A DNA stretch of 64,000 bases from Cylindrodendrum hubeiense (GCA_014621425.1 JAANBB010000198.1:1-64000); one strand, 5' to 3'; numbered from the stretch's first letter, positions 11,771 through 21,962 are shown. Notes: generated by a model from the letters alone, not told the origin. Program-made: numbers and translations.

Positions 11771-13119
11771 ATGAAGTTCTCTCAAGCTTCTCTCCTCGCG
11801 GCCTGCGTCCCCGCCATCTCCGCCCGCTTCCTGGAGACAGCCGAGGTCGATAGCGTCATCCTCCACCCCGAGGAGACCTACCTCATCGAGACCGCCCCCG
11901 GCAAGACGCAATGGGTCACTGAGGATGAGAAGTGGGAGTTGCGCCGTGTATGTCTTCTTCAATCCTGCTCTGCTCGCCACCAGCCTGCTAACAATACCCG
12001 TCACGCAGAATGGCCAGCGCTTTATGGACATCACGGCCACCCAGAACCTCGGTGCTAATGCCAAGGCCCGAGCCGCCGTCACCTTCCCCAAGGAGTGCGT
12101 CAAGCAGGACGAGGTCGTTCCTCTTGCCGAGACCCTTGACAAGGACAACATGAAGGCCAACCTCGAGAAGCTGACCAGCTTCCACACCCGATACTACAAG
12201 TCCGACTACGGCCTGCAGTCCTCTGACTGGGTCCTCGAGAAGGTCAACAGCATCATCAAGGAGGCTGGTGCCGACGCCACCGTCTTCGCCGAGAGCTTCC
12301 CTCATACCTGGCAGCAGCACTCGGTCATCGCCACCATCCCCGGCCAGTCAAACAAGACCGTCGTCATTGGTGCCCACCAGGACTCCATCAACCTCTTCCT
12401 GCCCTCCATCCTCTCCGCCCCCGGCGCTGACGATGATGGAAGTGGTAGCGTCACCACCATGGAGGTGTTGCGTGCCCTCCTTAAATCTAAGGATGTTGTC
12501 GATGGCAAAGCTCCCAACACCATAGAGTTCCACTGGTATAGGTAATGATACCCCGGAATAATCGCTAAATGCACGTAAACTAACCTCTGAATAGTGCCGA
12601 GGAAGGCGGCCTTCTTGGATCGCAAGCTATCTTCCAGTCCTACGAGGCGTCGGACCGAGACGTCAAGGCCATGCTTCAGCAGGATATGACTGGCTTCGTC
12701 CAGAAGACCCTGGACGCTGGTGAGCCCGAGAGCGTCGGCGTCATCACCGATTTCGTCGACCGTGGCTTGACCGAGTTCATCAAGGTCGTCATCGAGGAGG
12801 TTCGTCACCACCCAGCTTCCATCTTCAATGTGACACTAACCCGAAGTGATAGTACTGCAACATTCCCTGGGTTGAGACCAAGTGCGGCTACGCCTGCTCC
12901 GACCACGCCTCTGCCTCCAAGGCTGGCTACCCCTCTGCCTTCGTCATTGAGTCTACCTTTGAGAACTCTGACCCCCATATCCACACCACCGACGACAAGA
13001 TCAAGTACCTCTCTTTCGACCACATGCTCGAGCACGCTCGCATGACTCTGGGTCTCGTCTACGAGCTCGGCTTTTACGAGTTCGACGGCGAGTCCAAGGA
13101 GCAGTGGACTGACCTGTAG
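11771..13119 (+). CDS. Secreted leucine aminopeptidase, M28 family (LAP1-like)
   Basis: Extracellular zinc exopeptidase that removes N-terminal residues from peptides. Exons 11771-11947, 12009-12541, 12595-12799 and 12853-13119 give 393 residues. A signal peptide is evident ([18 protein letters not shown]), followed by a propeptide. The di-zinc site residues of peptidase family M28E are all present: GAHQD (His), GADDDGSGS (bridging Asp), SAEEGG (catalytic Glu and zinc Glu), the later Asp/Cys region [10 protein letters not shown], and the final His in DPHIHTTDD. The length matches fungal LAP1, about 390. All introns are short and canonical. Confidence 0.94.
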
Positions 13120-13443
13120 GGAGGCATTTGAAGAGTGAAGGCGTGTTTGCATTTGGTTGCTTGTGGGATGAAGGCGAATGACTTGGGTAGAATGGATTCG
13201 GTCGATTGGATAGGCCACGACTCTTGCATTTGGTATATAAGATTGTTACGAATTACCTAGAAAGGCAATTAATCCCTCTCGACTAAGGGGAGATTGCGAA
13301 TTTGGCTCCTCCTTTGTGCTGATGCTATGGTTTTCTCTCTCACTCGCTTCCCTTTGACTGCCGCAAATGATGGTGACAAAAGAACGAAATGACCCAAGAC
13401 TTGTAGTAGGTACAACAGTAGCCACGGTTATCACTCGTTCTAA
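13120..13443. other. Intergenic region
   Basis: These 324 bases between the aminopeptidase and a methyltransferase relic probably contain the aminopeptidase 3' UTR. The missing N-terminal half of the relic is not recognisable here. Confidence 0.4.
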
Positions 13444-13981
13444 ACCATAAGTAGGTATTTGACACCAGGCATTGGCCATATAGAACAGGTTGAAATTGAT
13501 TGGACCCCGAGATGGGACGACGACGAGAAGAAACCTGCGAACTCCTCATTCCAACAATGGTCTCGGCTTTTTCTTGGTGGCATGGACCTGTTCAACCGCG
13601 GCGCGAGAGTTACCCCTAGGGAAACTCGACAAAAGATTGAGGGCACAGGGTTTACCGATGTCAAGCAAGATGTTATTCAAGCCTTCGTGTGCCCTTGGTC
13701 TCCTGACTGGCGCAAGCGAGAGATTGCAAGCTAGTTCAACCTCGCTTTGAGCATCAGCCTTGAGTCCCTGAGTATGATGCCGCTGATTGAGAAACAGGGT
13801 CTGAAGTGCGAAGAAGTTTGTGAGCTATGCGCGAGAGTTAAACTTGAGATCTGTATTTCGCGATACCACACCTATTGCAACATGTGAGCTCGCCGCGCAT
13901 GATAGGGAGTCGGCCTAGTCCATCCAGATCGCATGCTAACCGCTTCGCAGATATGCCCGGACGGCGACAAAGCCAGAATGA
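13444..13981 (+). pseudogene. C-terminal relic of a LaeA/UMTA-like SAM-dependent methyltransferase
   Basis: Only the C-terminal half of a methyltransferase remains. The frame from 13444 reads [17 protein letters not shown], a typical post-motif strand of fungal LaeA-like methyltransferases, then an [14 protein letters not shown] stretch and [12 protein letters not shown]. It then meets an in-frame TAG at 13732-13734, where family members usually have Trp, so TGG to TAG is likely. Translation past the stop stays protein-like ([18 protein letters not shown]), then crosses a plausible intron (13884-13950, gtgagc...cgcag) into a last short exon ending at 13981 (YARTATKPE). No SAM-binding motif I region is found upstream. 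The truncation plus the stop argue for a dead copy. Confidence 0.75.
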
Positions 13982-14816
13982 CGTGCGCCTGTTACACAGG
14001 GAAGAAAGGCGTGAACCATCTATGTCTTCTGCGGATCATTCCATGATGCTGACTACCTGTCAATGGAGACCCGAGGGCGGCGTATGTATGTACATGGATA
14101 TCTGTTATCGATCAGCACAGGAGTCGCAACGAGACTTGCCGTGCTCGTAACAATCACTCACGCTCTGAGATTTCTCTCGAGCTGCCTCTGGGGAGAAGTT
14201 AGCGTCCCATTCTGCCACTACTCGGCCCTTATCAGACCCCTCTTGAACTCTCCTATAGCCACACGCTTCCTCCGTACATCATGCGAAACAGAGTAGCCTA
14301 CATCAGCTGTGAATTCACAGCGATGTTGAGTGAATGGCGTCATGTGTGACATCTGAAGGAGTTCCGGGCGTCAGGTGAACGCAGAGAGAGCAGTGTTAGA
14401 TGCTCCTGTGTGGAACTACTGGATTCCTTCCGTATTCCTCTGAGATCAGTCGATAACGCCTGTAGTGTGATGGACTCTGTATTAGCATGACACATGTTTT
14501 ATCTAGCCACAGATGGTTTCACTGATTTTGATAACTCTGCACATAGGGTAGATGGATGGAAATGCACACTTTAAAGAAAAACGCAACAACATTATATTGA
14601 CGCAACTCGCCATCATCTCAGTCGTGACAGAAGAACGAAGCAAAGTCATAACAGTATCCAAACTAAGAATGGGGGCAGCTTCTGCCCCCGTAGCTCCTTC
14701 CTCTCCTTCCTCTCCTTCCTCTCCTTCCTCTCCTTCCTCTCCCTCCACAAACGCGAGCGTCCGCTCGGCGTACCTGATTTACCTCGGTAAATTCCAGCAT
14801 CACAGCTAGCTCATCT
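13982..14816. other. Intergenic region with a microsatellite
   Basis: This 835-base region has no supported gene. It contains a 9-base tandem repeat described separately. A small ORF across the repeat reads as Pro-Ser-Ser units and is probably fortuitous. Confidence 0.4.
14694..14742. repeat. Tandem repeat, 9-base unit ctccttcct, about 5 copies
   Basis: The unit ctccttcct is repeated nearly perfectly about five times, with a last degenerate copy. It is pyrimidine-rich on the plus strand. Confidence 0.9.
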
Positions 14817-15296
14817 TCACATCTCCATCCTCAGATCTCCTTCATAATCCACAGCACCTTCATCACTTGGGCCGGGTCCACTTGCGTCTGGACCATGCGG
14901 CAGATCACGAGGAACAGATGCGTGTTCTAGCAAAATAGGCTCTTCTTCAATAGCGGAAGGACGTTCTGTAATAACGATAGGTAAGTACATGGTGCCAGTC
15001 AAACGGCAGGTCGCAGAATCAATGCAGAACGTTAGTCTACTATATCCTCCAGTTGCTTGGCCATCCTGGTCATCTAGGGTTGGCTCCCGTTCCATGAGAT
15101 TAGATTCTTCCAGCAACCCATTTCCATCAGGTTGAACGATGTCAACATCTGTCATCAATACCTCTGGTGTATCGCCATCTTCCAGCAATCCATTTCCATC
15201 AGGTTGAACGATGACAACATCTGTCATCGCTACCTCTGGTGTATCGCCATCTCCCAAGTAATCTCTACTCTCAGTATTCCTGGATGAATATGACAT
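14817..15296 (-). CDS. Hypothetical protein with internal duplication
   Basis: Single-exon frame of 159 residues, not recognised. Its N-terminal half consists of two nearly identical 24-residue units (GDTPEVAMTDVVIVQPDGN and GDTPEVLMTDVDIVQPDGN). These are followed by a less repetitive part with a short hydrophobic patch (TGTMYLPIVITE) and an acidic, Pro-rich tail. The duplication keeps the frame (72 bases), which favours a translated product. No signal peptide or TM segment is evident. It may be a real orphan gene or the remnant of one. Confidence 0.4.
   Translation of the reverse strand: MSYSSRNTESRDYLGDGDTPEVAMTDVVIVQPDGNGLLEDGDTPEVLMTDVDIVQPDGNGLLEESNLMEREPTLDDQDGQATGGYSRLTFCIDSATCRLTGTMYLPIVITERPSAIEEEPILLEHASVPRDLPHGPDASGPGPSDEGAVDYEGDLRMEM
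15109..15252. repeat. 72-base tandem duplication
   Basis: Two adjacent copies start at 15109 and 15181. They differ at only a few bases (for example gatgtcaac versus gatgacaac, atcaatac versus atcgctac). The period is a multiple of three and falls inside the hypothetical gene on the minus strand. Confidence 0.92.
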
Positions 15297-15602
15297 CTCG
15301 TCTCGATCTCGGGCTTACGATGGGAAAGAACGATTAGGGTCGACAAATGCTTCGGGCGGGATCTGAATAATGGAAAGGCACCGGCTAAGAGATGTCGTCA
15401 CCTCCAGAACGGGTCTTACGCTTTAGCATTATATCAGTACAGCTCTTCCCTTCCAGCATCATACTTACTTACAGTTACCTTGATGGATAGCAGATGGCGA
15501 CCCGGTAATGTGTTGAAGAAGGGAAGAAAGATGACACCCCGCATGAGAATCGCGCCGTACTTTTATTTAGGGATGACAACCGCGTCGCACTTTCGCGCAC
15601 CC
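15297..15602. other. Intergenic region
   Basis: About 306 bases lie upstream of the duplicated-unit gene. It holds a short near-repeat (cgcgccgtactttta and cgcgtcgcactttcgcg at 15550-15600). I see no gene. Confidence 0.35.
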
Positions 15603-16901
15603 TCACGTCATCACGTGCTCCCGGTCCGGCGCTTCGTTGTTCGGCCATAGAAGCTCGAGGGACGGAAACGGGTGGAAGCGCGTGGAAGGAACCCAACTTA
15701 CCCTCGCTAACATCTCAGCATCCGTCGCAAACCGACGATGACGTAGATCACAGGGTACCACAAGCTTATCAGAGAAGATGGCAAGGGCTTGTCCCCTTTT
15801 GTTACAGTACCGGTCACGTCTCAGTACCCAACTATCGATAATTCTTGTCAACGAGGCTTCCTGGTGGCTCAGTGCACTCTCAGAGCCTTCCCCAAGACGC
15901 CCATCGCTCCGTCGGACCGGAAATATCGTGCTGTAACTCGCGCTGGTTGCTCTTGTGGCAGATGATCGGGTTCGTGGTCTATTGGTCGCAAGGCCTTGTT
16001 CATTCGACAATAACGACCTCTGTTCGATGACTTTGGGTGGTGTACGGCTGCCGACCTCTTGGTGAAGGCAAGGTCGATGTTGGATGTGGGACAGTATAGA
16101 GACTCGCGTAAGTAAGATGATGATCAGAATGGGCTGGACGAGGGGCAACCTTTTGGGCCTGAGACTATTTCTGGACTTTGAACCCGCTAGAAGGCGACGG
16201 CAATGCTGACCTCTCGGACGAGGTGCTGTATACACTAGGTAAAAAGGTTGGAGATCCTGACGAGGCGGCGAGGGGAGCGCACGTGGTGATGGCAACAGCG
16301 GTCTCTCATGCAGCCATTTTCCGACCCAGGCTGGAAATTCTTTTTGACCAAATGCATGACGAGGAGAATAAGGTGATGTTGAATTTTCTTGAAAAGATCT
16401 GTAGAAGCTTGCTGGACGGTCATCTTCCTGAGGCGGTGGCAGAAGAGGGGGTAGGGGTTTATTTGGCCTAGAGGCTGGCAGCACCATATCTTTCTTCGCA
16501 CTACAAGTGCCGTTTTCGTTGTGATGCGAGGCTGGAGGATGACTGCTGAGAAAGGCTGACATGTCTTTATGATGTGCCTCCGTTGACTTTTCCGTGTAAT
16601 CTAACATATTCCGTGAGTGACGACACATTGTTTGATGTTTTGTGTCGTTTTCCGAGCCACTCGGGCGACCAAAGCGTCGAGCCATCAAGTTGGAAACTGC
16701 CAGCTGAATAATAAAAATGGATCGGCTCTGGTCGGCTACTAGAGAGTTGGACGGGATAGAAATGGCAGATGAGCTGTCGCGAGCGGTGGATCCTCTCAAA
16801 AGGCTCTCTGGGTGACTCAAATCATCCAGCAGAACAGTGGGTATATTCGAAGACAGGTGGCTAGATCGACTGCTGGTGCCGGCGCAAGTCTGGTACTCCA
16901 A
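15603..16901 (-). CDS. Uncharacterised 432-codon open reading frame
   Basis: Not recognised. One uninterrupted frame of 432 codons in sequence of average GC content is unlikely by chance, which is the main reason to list it. The composition is rich in Ser, Pro and Arg. A short hydrophobic run (VQPILIIILLTRVSIL) lies in the middle, and the C-terminal 100 residues look most protein-like (FSDKLVVPCDLRHRRFA, then STRFHPFPSLELLWPN). An overlapping plus-strand frame at 16178-16471 also looks protein-like, so the true coding strand is not certain. It could be a decayed or lineage-specific gene. No start evidence beyond the first Met. Confidence 0.3.
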   Translation of the reverse strand: MEYQTCAGTSSRSSHLSSNIPTVLLDDLSHPESLLRGSTARDSSSAISIPSNSLVADQSRSIFIIQLAVSNLMARRFGRPSGSENDTKHQTMCRHSRNMLDYTEKSTEAHHKDMSAFLSSHPPASHHNENGTCSAKKDMVLPASRPNKPLPPLLPPPQEDDRPASFYRSFQENSTSPYSPRHAFGQKEFPAWVGKWLHERPLLPSPRALPSPPRQDLQPFYLVYTAPRPRGQHCRRLLAGSKSRNSLRPKRLPLVQPILIIILLTRVSILSHIQHRPCLHQEVGSRTPPKVIEQRSLLSNEQGLATNRPRTRSSATRATSASYSTIFPVRRSDGRLGEGSESALSHQEASLTRIIDSWVLRRDRYCNKRGQALAIFSDKLVVPCDLRHRRFATDAEMLARVSWVPSTRFHPFPSLELLWPNNEAPDREHVMT

Positions 16902-17358
16902 AAGAAGCTGCTCCCAAAGATTGGAGTATTCAGTTATACCTGTTGGCCCGCTCGTGTATCAGATGTATCAGGCGTGGAACATGCCGGGGGTATCATCTCG
17001 AATTATCTCACTTGGCCATCGCGGGTGATGTCAATGTCCCTACGCCATATGAGAGTGTTGAATGCGACAACAGCAGGAATACCCCTAGTTAGACACCAAC
17101 TCAGATACAGAGACTTGAGTAGGCATGAAAAACTAGTCATTCATGATAAGCGTAGCTTGTAAGAGATGTCCACCTACTGCAGGCTGACGGTAGGCTGTGA
17201 CAGCACAAAAGTATATCAAGGGAGGGCACGCGACTCTTTACCCAAAGTTGAACTACAAGATCAGATTTCTCTCCATCACAGCCCCAACGCAACCTTCTGC
17301 CCGCCAATTAGAACAAAAACTGTCAAACCCATCCTCAAAGACACTCACATCTTCCAAA
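16902..17358. promoter_or_regulatory. Upstream region of the PEP mutase gene
   Basis: This 457-base region precedes the mutase start. The mutase frame stays open upstream to about 17197 but has no earlier ATG. It contains GGGCACGC at 17224-17231, a sequence also found before the dioxygenase gene. Confidence 0.4.
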
Positions 17359-18567
17359 ATGGGTTCTCTGCACCACGAAGCTACATCTCTGCCCTCATTC
17401 TCCTCCATGCGCTCAGTACTGGCTCAGAATAACAACCGCATCATTCTCTGCGAATCGCACGATGGCAATTCCACGGAGATCATCAGAAGCACTGTGGGCA
17501 ACAACGGCCAGAGGTTCCATGGCATCTGGTACAGCGGTCTCTGCCAGACTACCTATCTCGGCATCCCAGACAGTGAGACGCTCTCCCCGCTGCAGAGGGC
17601 ATCTCTGCTTGCCCTTGATGGTGAGCTCAAGCGCAAGACAAGCAACCGCCCACTCTGTGCTGCTTTTGACGCAGATAGTGGTGGTAACATCGCAGACATT
17701 CCCGCCCTGGTTGCATTATTGAACCTTGTGGGTGTGGGTATGATTGTCATCGAAGACAAAGCCGTTTCTGCACCTGGCCAAAAGGTCAACTCGCTTGCCA
17801 CGGCATCTGCCTCACAGGCGCTGGCTGACCCCAGCGAATTTGCGCAGGTCATCCGCAGTTTCAAAGCTGTCACTGCAAAAGGCGGCCCAATGGTTACTGC
17901 GCGCATCGAGCCATTCTGCTGTCGAGTTGTCGAGTCTGACCCGAAAGAGGAGGCCAAGTCGTATGAAGAGGCCCACCAGGATGCTCTGAAGCGCGCCAGA
18001 ATCTATCATGAGGCGGGCGTTGATGCCATCATGATCCACTCTAAGAGCAAGTCACCTTCTGAAGTTGTACGATTCTTGCGCGAGTATCGCGAATTCAACC
18101 TCGAGACCCCTCTTGTTGTCATTCCTACCACGTACTCCGAGGTTCCTAAGGATGATCTGTACGATGCCGGCGCCAACGTGGTCATCTACGCCAATCACCT
18201 GATGCGCGCCAAGATCAGCGCCGTCAGCTCCATTTCAGAAAAGATTCTCTCGCAGAACTTGGACTTGTTCTACAACGATGACGAGGTGCGTGCTATTGTC
18301 AAGGCACGCAACTACGGTTGTCTGCTACGGAAGCTGAGGAGCAGGAGCCACTGGGGCGAGGAGAGCAACGAGGCTAGAATGTACAGGATTGTCGCCGAGG
18401 CCATTGCTTCACAGAACATCCAGGCTACTGTCCTTGATTTGCTGCAGGGTAAGTTAGCAGGTTGTGAGGCAGACACGCGGATTGTCACAGTCAAGGAGCT
18501 GCTGGCCATTAATGCGAAGCAGGTGGTCTCGGTGGCGGACCTTGTTGGCCAGGTGGATGTCTATTGA
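17359..18567 (+). CDS. Phosphoenolpyruvate phosphomutase (PEP mutase)
   Basis: Forms the C-P bond by converting PEP to phosphonopyruvate, the entry step to nearly all phosphonates. It is a single exon of 402 residues in the isocitrate lyase/PEP mutase superfamily. Landmarks in order: GIWYSGL (equivalent of GIWGSGLS), the metal-binding stretch FDADSGGN (a one-residue-shorter version of DGDTGYGN), the family hallmark EDK followed by NS, the strand TARIEPF with the active-site Arg, MIHSKSKSPSEV (equivalent of LMHSKKADPSDI) and VVIPTTY...VVIYANHLMRAKISA. The hallmark spacing is EDK-x9-NS instead of the classic EDK-x5-NS. EDK...NS, HSK and ANHxxRA together separate it from isocitrate lyase and oxaloacetate hydrolase. 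A C-terminal helical region of about 100 residues extends past the usual 300-residue core. It is 8 kb from a phosphonopyruvate decarboxylase on the same strand. Confidence 0.92.
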   Translation: MGSLHHEATSLPSFSSMRSVLAQNNNRIILCESHDGNSTEIIRSTVGNNGQRFHGIWYSGLCQTTYLGIPDSETLSPLQRASLLALDGELKRKTSNRPLCAAFDADSGGNIADIPALVALLNLVGVGMIVIEDKAVSAPGQKVNSLATASASQALADPSEFAQVIRSFKAVTAKGGPMVTARIEPFCCRVVESDPKEEAKSYEEAHQDALKRARIYHEAGVDAIMIHSKSKSPSEVVRFLREYREFNLETPLVVIPTTYSEVPKDDLYDAGANVVIYANHLMRAKISAVSSISEKILSQNLDLFYNDDEVRAIVKARNYGCLLRKLRSRSHWGEESNEARMYRIVAEAIASQNIQATVLDLLQGKLAGCEADTRIVTVKELLAINAKQVVSVADLVGQVDVY

Positions 18568-19458
18568 AGGGGTTTAGCACAGTCAATTGCTACCTAATCT
18601 ATCTCCAATTGTTCAATCAGTCTATGCCTCACCTAGCGGTCCTATCTATGCAGAATTGGTGGCATGCGGCAACGTAGAGTGCGGACGGGCATTGATGTGC
18701 GGGCATACTCGCTTCCGTCAACGGATTGGTGAGGCAATTTGGAGCTCTACTTGAGCACAGTGACTGGATTGAGCTCTAAATAGGAAATTGATATCCTCCG
18801 TGTGCCCGTAAGACTACCAGCTAGTAAACTCAACTTGTAGCATGCCATATGAACGTTAATCGGGGGTTGAGGTCAAGTTCATCCTTGTCGTGTTGGAGGG
18901 CAATCCCTGTTACAGCGTAGGGAGGAGGCACACTGAGCTATTTTCAATACTTGCTAGTAGACTTGATCCTACGTTGCTGTGCCATGTATGGCAGTGTCCT
19001 CCCGCGACACATCATGCTATCTTACTGCAGGAGGCTGCCACTTTATGTTGGCTGCCTACGCTTCATACTGCCGCTCATTAACCCCATTTGGCCAGTATAA
19101 GGAGACACCCCTTGGATTGCATGTCAAAAGATGGGGGGCTGCAAGTTCAGAAACCATGACGCGGCTGCCGGCAGGATAGAACGGGTAACTTGGAGTGGCA
19201 TAACCTGATTTGTGAGCTTGAGGTGCGGGAGACTACGGAGCCAAATAGCGGTTCACGTAACAAAAGTTTTCCCCTACATGTCATTCCTTGTCAAATACAG
19301 TGGAGCAACCCCAGAAGCTCTACAACCGTATAAAACCTTGACCTCGTCATTCAGAGGGGGGCACGCTGTCTTAACCAGAGATAAGAATTGTCCCGTCCCT
19401 GAATCAAACCCATCTGAATTGTGCTCAAGATACTCACGTATCACTTAAAACCACCGAA
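18568..19458. other. Intergenic region between PEP mutase and dioxygenase
   Basis: An 891-base stretch without a supported gene. Its distal part is the promoter of the dioxygenase, with a TATAAAA element at 19329-19335 and GGGCACGC at 19359-19366. Confidence 0.5.
19329..19366 (+). promoter_or_regulatory. Candidate core promoter of the dioxygenase gene
   Basis: TATAAAA at 19329-19335 lies 124 bases before the start codon. It is followed by a G-run ending in GGGCACGC at 19359-19366. The octamer also occurs before the PEP mutase. This is suggestive only. Confidence 0.3.
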
Positions 19459-20843
19459 ATGGCTCCTGTATTGGTCGAAACATCCGTCAAATTCTCTCAC
19501 CTTCCCAAGACTGAATTCCGCACCAAGCTCGAAGTCAAGCCCAAATCCGCTCTCTTCCCTGACGGCTACAAGACCACAGGCCAGCAGCCGCCCCTGTACG
19601 ACGAAATCCACCCCTATTCGGATTTCCCAAAGAAGATAACGGGCATCACAGCATGGACCAAAGATGACCTTTCTGGAACCCCCGAGAAGGAATCTCTGTG
19701 GAAGCATCCCTTTACCGAGCTGGAGCTCGAGGATCTGAGCACCTCTGCTGAGAATTACATTACGAGCGGACGGGACTTGAACGAGATGTGCAAGGCAAGA
19801 GGCACCTGCCGGACAGAATGACTGCCATGACTCACGCGCACTTCCAGGAATTGTTTCCTCTTCCACGAATGGCCAAGTATCTTGAACAAGTCCGCGATAA
19901 CCTCATCAACGGCTACGGGTTCCTCCTGTTCCAAGGCATGCCTGTCAAGGAATGGGGCATGCGCAAGTCGGCCACGGCTTACATGGGCCTGGGGGCGCAC
20001 TTTGGGCACATTTTGAGCCAGAACGGCAGGGGCCATGTGCTTGGTCATATTAAAGACCTTGGTGAGAACCCGGCTGACTTTCATAAAGTCCGGCTCTACC
20101 GAACCACGGCGAGGGACGCTCATGCTTAGCTGCGACCCTCGGATCAACACTGACGTTATCTTTATCTCTAGACAGACTTTCCACGCCGACCCCGCCGATA
20201 TTGTTGGTCTGCTCTGCCTCAACACGCCTCTTGAAGGGGGCGAGAACGACGTTGTATCTGGCGACCAAGTCTGGAATGTCATGCAGGAAGAGCGCCCCGA
20301 CGTGGCCGAGCTTCTCACTCAACCCATCTGGTACTTTGACCGGAAGGGAGAAGTGAGCGCAGTTCAGGAGGATTACATTCGCTGTGCCATCTATTACATT
20401 GAGAGGGGAAATGGCCGGGTCTACTCCAAGTAAGGCAACCTCGCCTGCTATGTGAATTATAGACACTCACACCCTTTAGGTTCGACCCAAACTACGTCCG
20501 GTCTCTGAAGCGATTCTCGGATAAGGGTGTGATTCCTCCGCTCTCTGACGCACAGGCCGAGGCCATCGAGTTCTTTGACCAAACCTGCTTGCGGGAATCG
20601 ATCCGTAATGTCCTCGAGGTTGGAGATGTTCACTTCATGACCAACAATCATCTCTACCATTCTCGCACGTCGTACAAGGACCATGAGCCGCCGGCTCCCC
20701 GTCGCCACCTTCTGCGACTGTGGTTATCTACGCCTGAGAGTGAAGGAGGCTGGAAGCTGCCGTACCATGATGCTAATTGGAGAAGGAGGGGCGGTGTTCA
20801 AGTAGATGACCGCCCGCACAAGGTGGTACTTCACGCAGACTGA
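19459..20843 (+). CDS. TauD/TfdA-like Fe(II)/2-oxoglutarate dioxygenase (one non-canonical splice donor)
   Basis: Predicted non-haem iron dioxygenase of the fungal TauD family. The model has exons 19459-19794, 19848-20113, 20172-20429 and 20480-20843 (407 residues). The first intron is GC-AG (aag/gcaaga...cttccag). The second must begin with GG rather than GT (ag/ggacgc), yet it has a good branch site (aacactgac) and acceptor (ctctag). Retaining it gives a stop at about 20129. Family landmarks: LINGYGFLLFQGMPV, SQNGRGHVLGHIKDLGE, the metal-binding HAD in TFHADPADIVGLL, the distal His region HLYHSRTSY and the 2-oxoglutarate Arg in HLLRLWL. Placed between PEP mutase and phosphonopyruvate decarboxylase, it is a candidate hydroxylase or C-C/C-P cleaving enzyme of the phosphonate pathway. 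The donor change may mean the gene is impaired. Confidence 0.82.
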
Positions 20844-21962
20844 AGATAGCACCCTATGACGTTGCTGTCGGCCCGAGGGAAGAAATTGAAACCATGGACA
20901 AGCGGAAGCAGGATTGGGATAGCATTCGACAGCTTCAAGGGGGCACAGATACGATACTTGCAGGTAGCTGCTTCAATGTGAACCATGCCAATTGTGCCAT
21001 ACCTTTGGCTAAATAGAGTAATCCCCACCGTTCTTTTTTTTTCGTGCATGTTGTGACGAGTACCTTTGCCTATACGTAGCTTACAGGCTGGCAGCCTTGT
21101 TTATGCCGTTGTGCCGAGTCGATCCGGGGGGGGGGGGGCTGCAGAGCCGCAGGGGAAATTCCTTGGCGGAAGCGACCGCCGTGAGATGTGATATGCATAC
21201 ACTCATATAGTCTACTACGAGCCTACAGTGTCTCTGAGCCACGTCACGCGAGCAACTTCGCCGAGGGGCTTTTTGTTACATTTACTACAGGGATGCGACG
21301 ATAGTGGTGTGATGGAGCATGTAGGGATGGGGATGGCCCGAGACTAGGATTGATCCACGGGGAAAGAGGAGACAAAGAAATACTGGTGGTCGCTAATTGG
21401 TCTAATAAACGGTGTCAGAGGCGTTGGATATATTGTTGGAGGCGCCGCAAGCGTCCGGCTGATCAAAGCTGGAACTGCATCTGACTGCCAACACTCCAGA
21501 TACGGCAGCACATACGGACCCCTCATTCTGTTCACGGGGCTTGCGTCTCTTGCTGGAGGCTGGGTCGTGCTCTGGAGCTGGTGGCCTGAGTCGTGGACAC
21601 TGGGGCGCAATCGCTGAAAAAGATGCAGAGCAATCTTGTAGACATCCATGGAGCATATAGAAACAAGGAAGGAGAATCTGACACATTTGACAGAATCGTG
21701 GAGGTTGTCTATTGAATTGGTGGAGTCGATGTGTTTCTGACCCTGTAGTCGCAGGGACCGTCCGTCGCCCATCTCCTTGGTAGTGTGTGAGCTAGATTTG
21801 TGATGCTGATTTAGACAATCGTCATCCGCAAAGATGCCTAGTTCTCCTCTCAAAATACATACATTTCTAAGCATCTCATACTCTTGTTCTAAGGAGGTCC
21901 CATCTCAGTCTTCAAAATGATCTCACATTTACACTAGTATAGCCTTCATCACCAACAACATT
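20844..21962. other. Intergenic region
   Basis: About 1.1 kb with a G-homopolymer of around 11 at 21127. A 176-codon minus-strand frame at 21344-21874 shows no recognisable domain and overlaps a second open frame, so I do not call a gene. Confidence 0.4.

Noticed and set aside
17359..18567. Alternative reading of the mutase as isocitrate or methylisocitrate lyase
   Set aside because: Those lyases have the KKCGH-type catalytic Cys motif; this protein has EDK...NS, HSK and ANHLMRA as in PEP mutases. Oxaloacetate-hydrolase-like function remains a minor possibility.
21344..21874. 176-codon minus-strand ORF
   Set aside because: No recognisable domain, an overlapping second open frame of equal quality, and no clear gene start; too weak to list as a gene.
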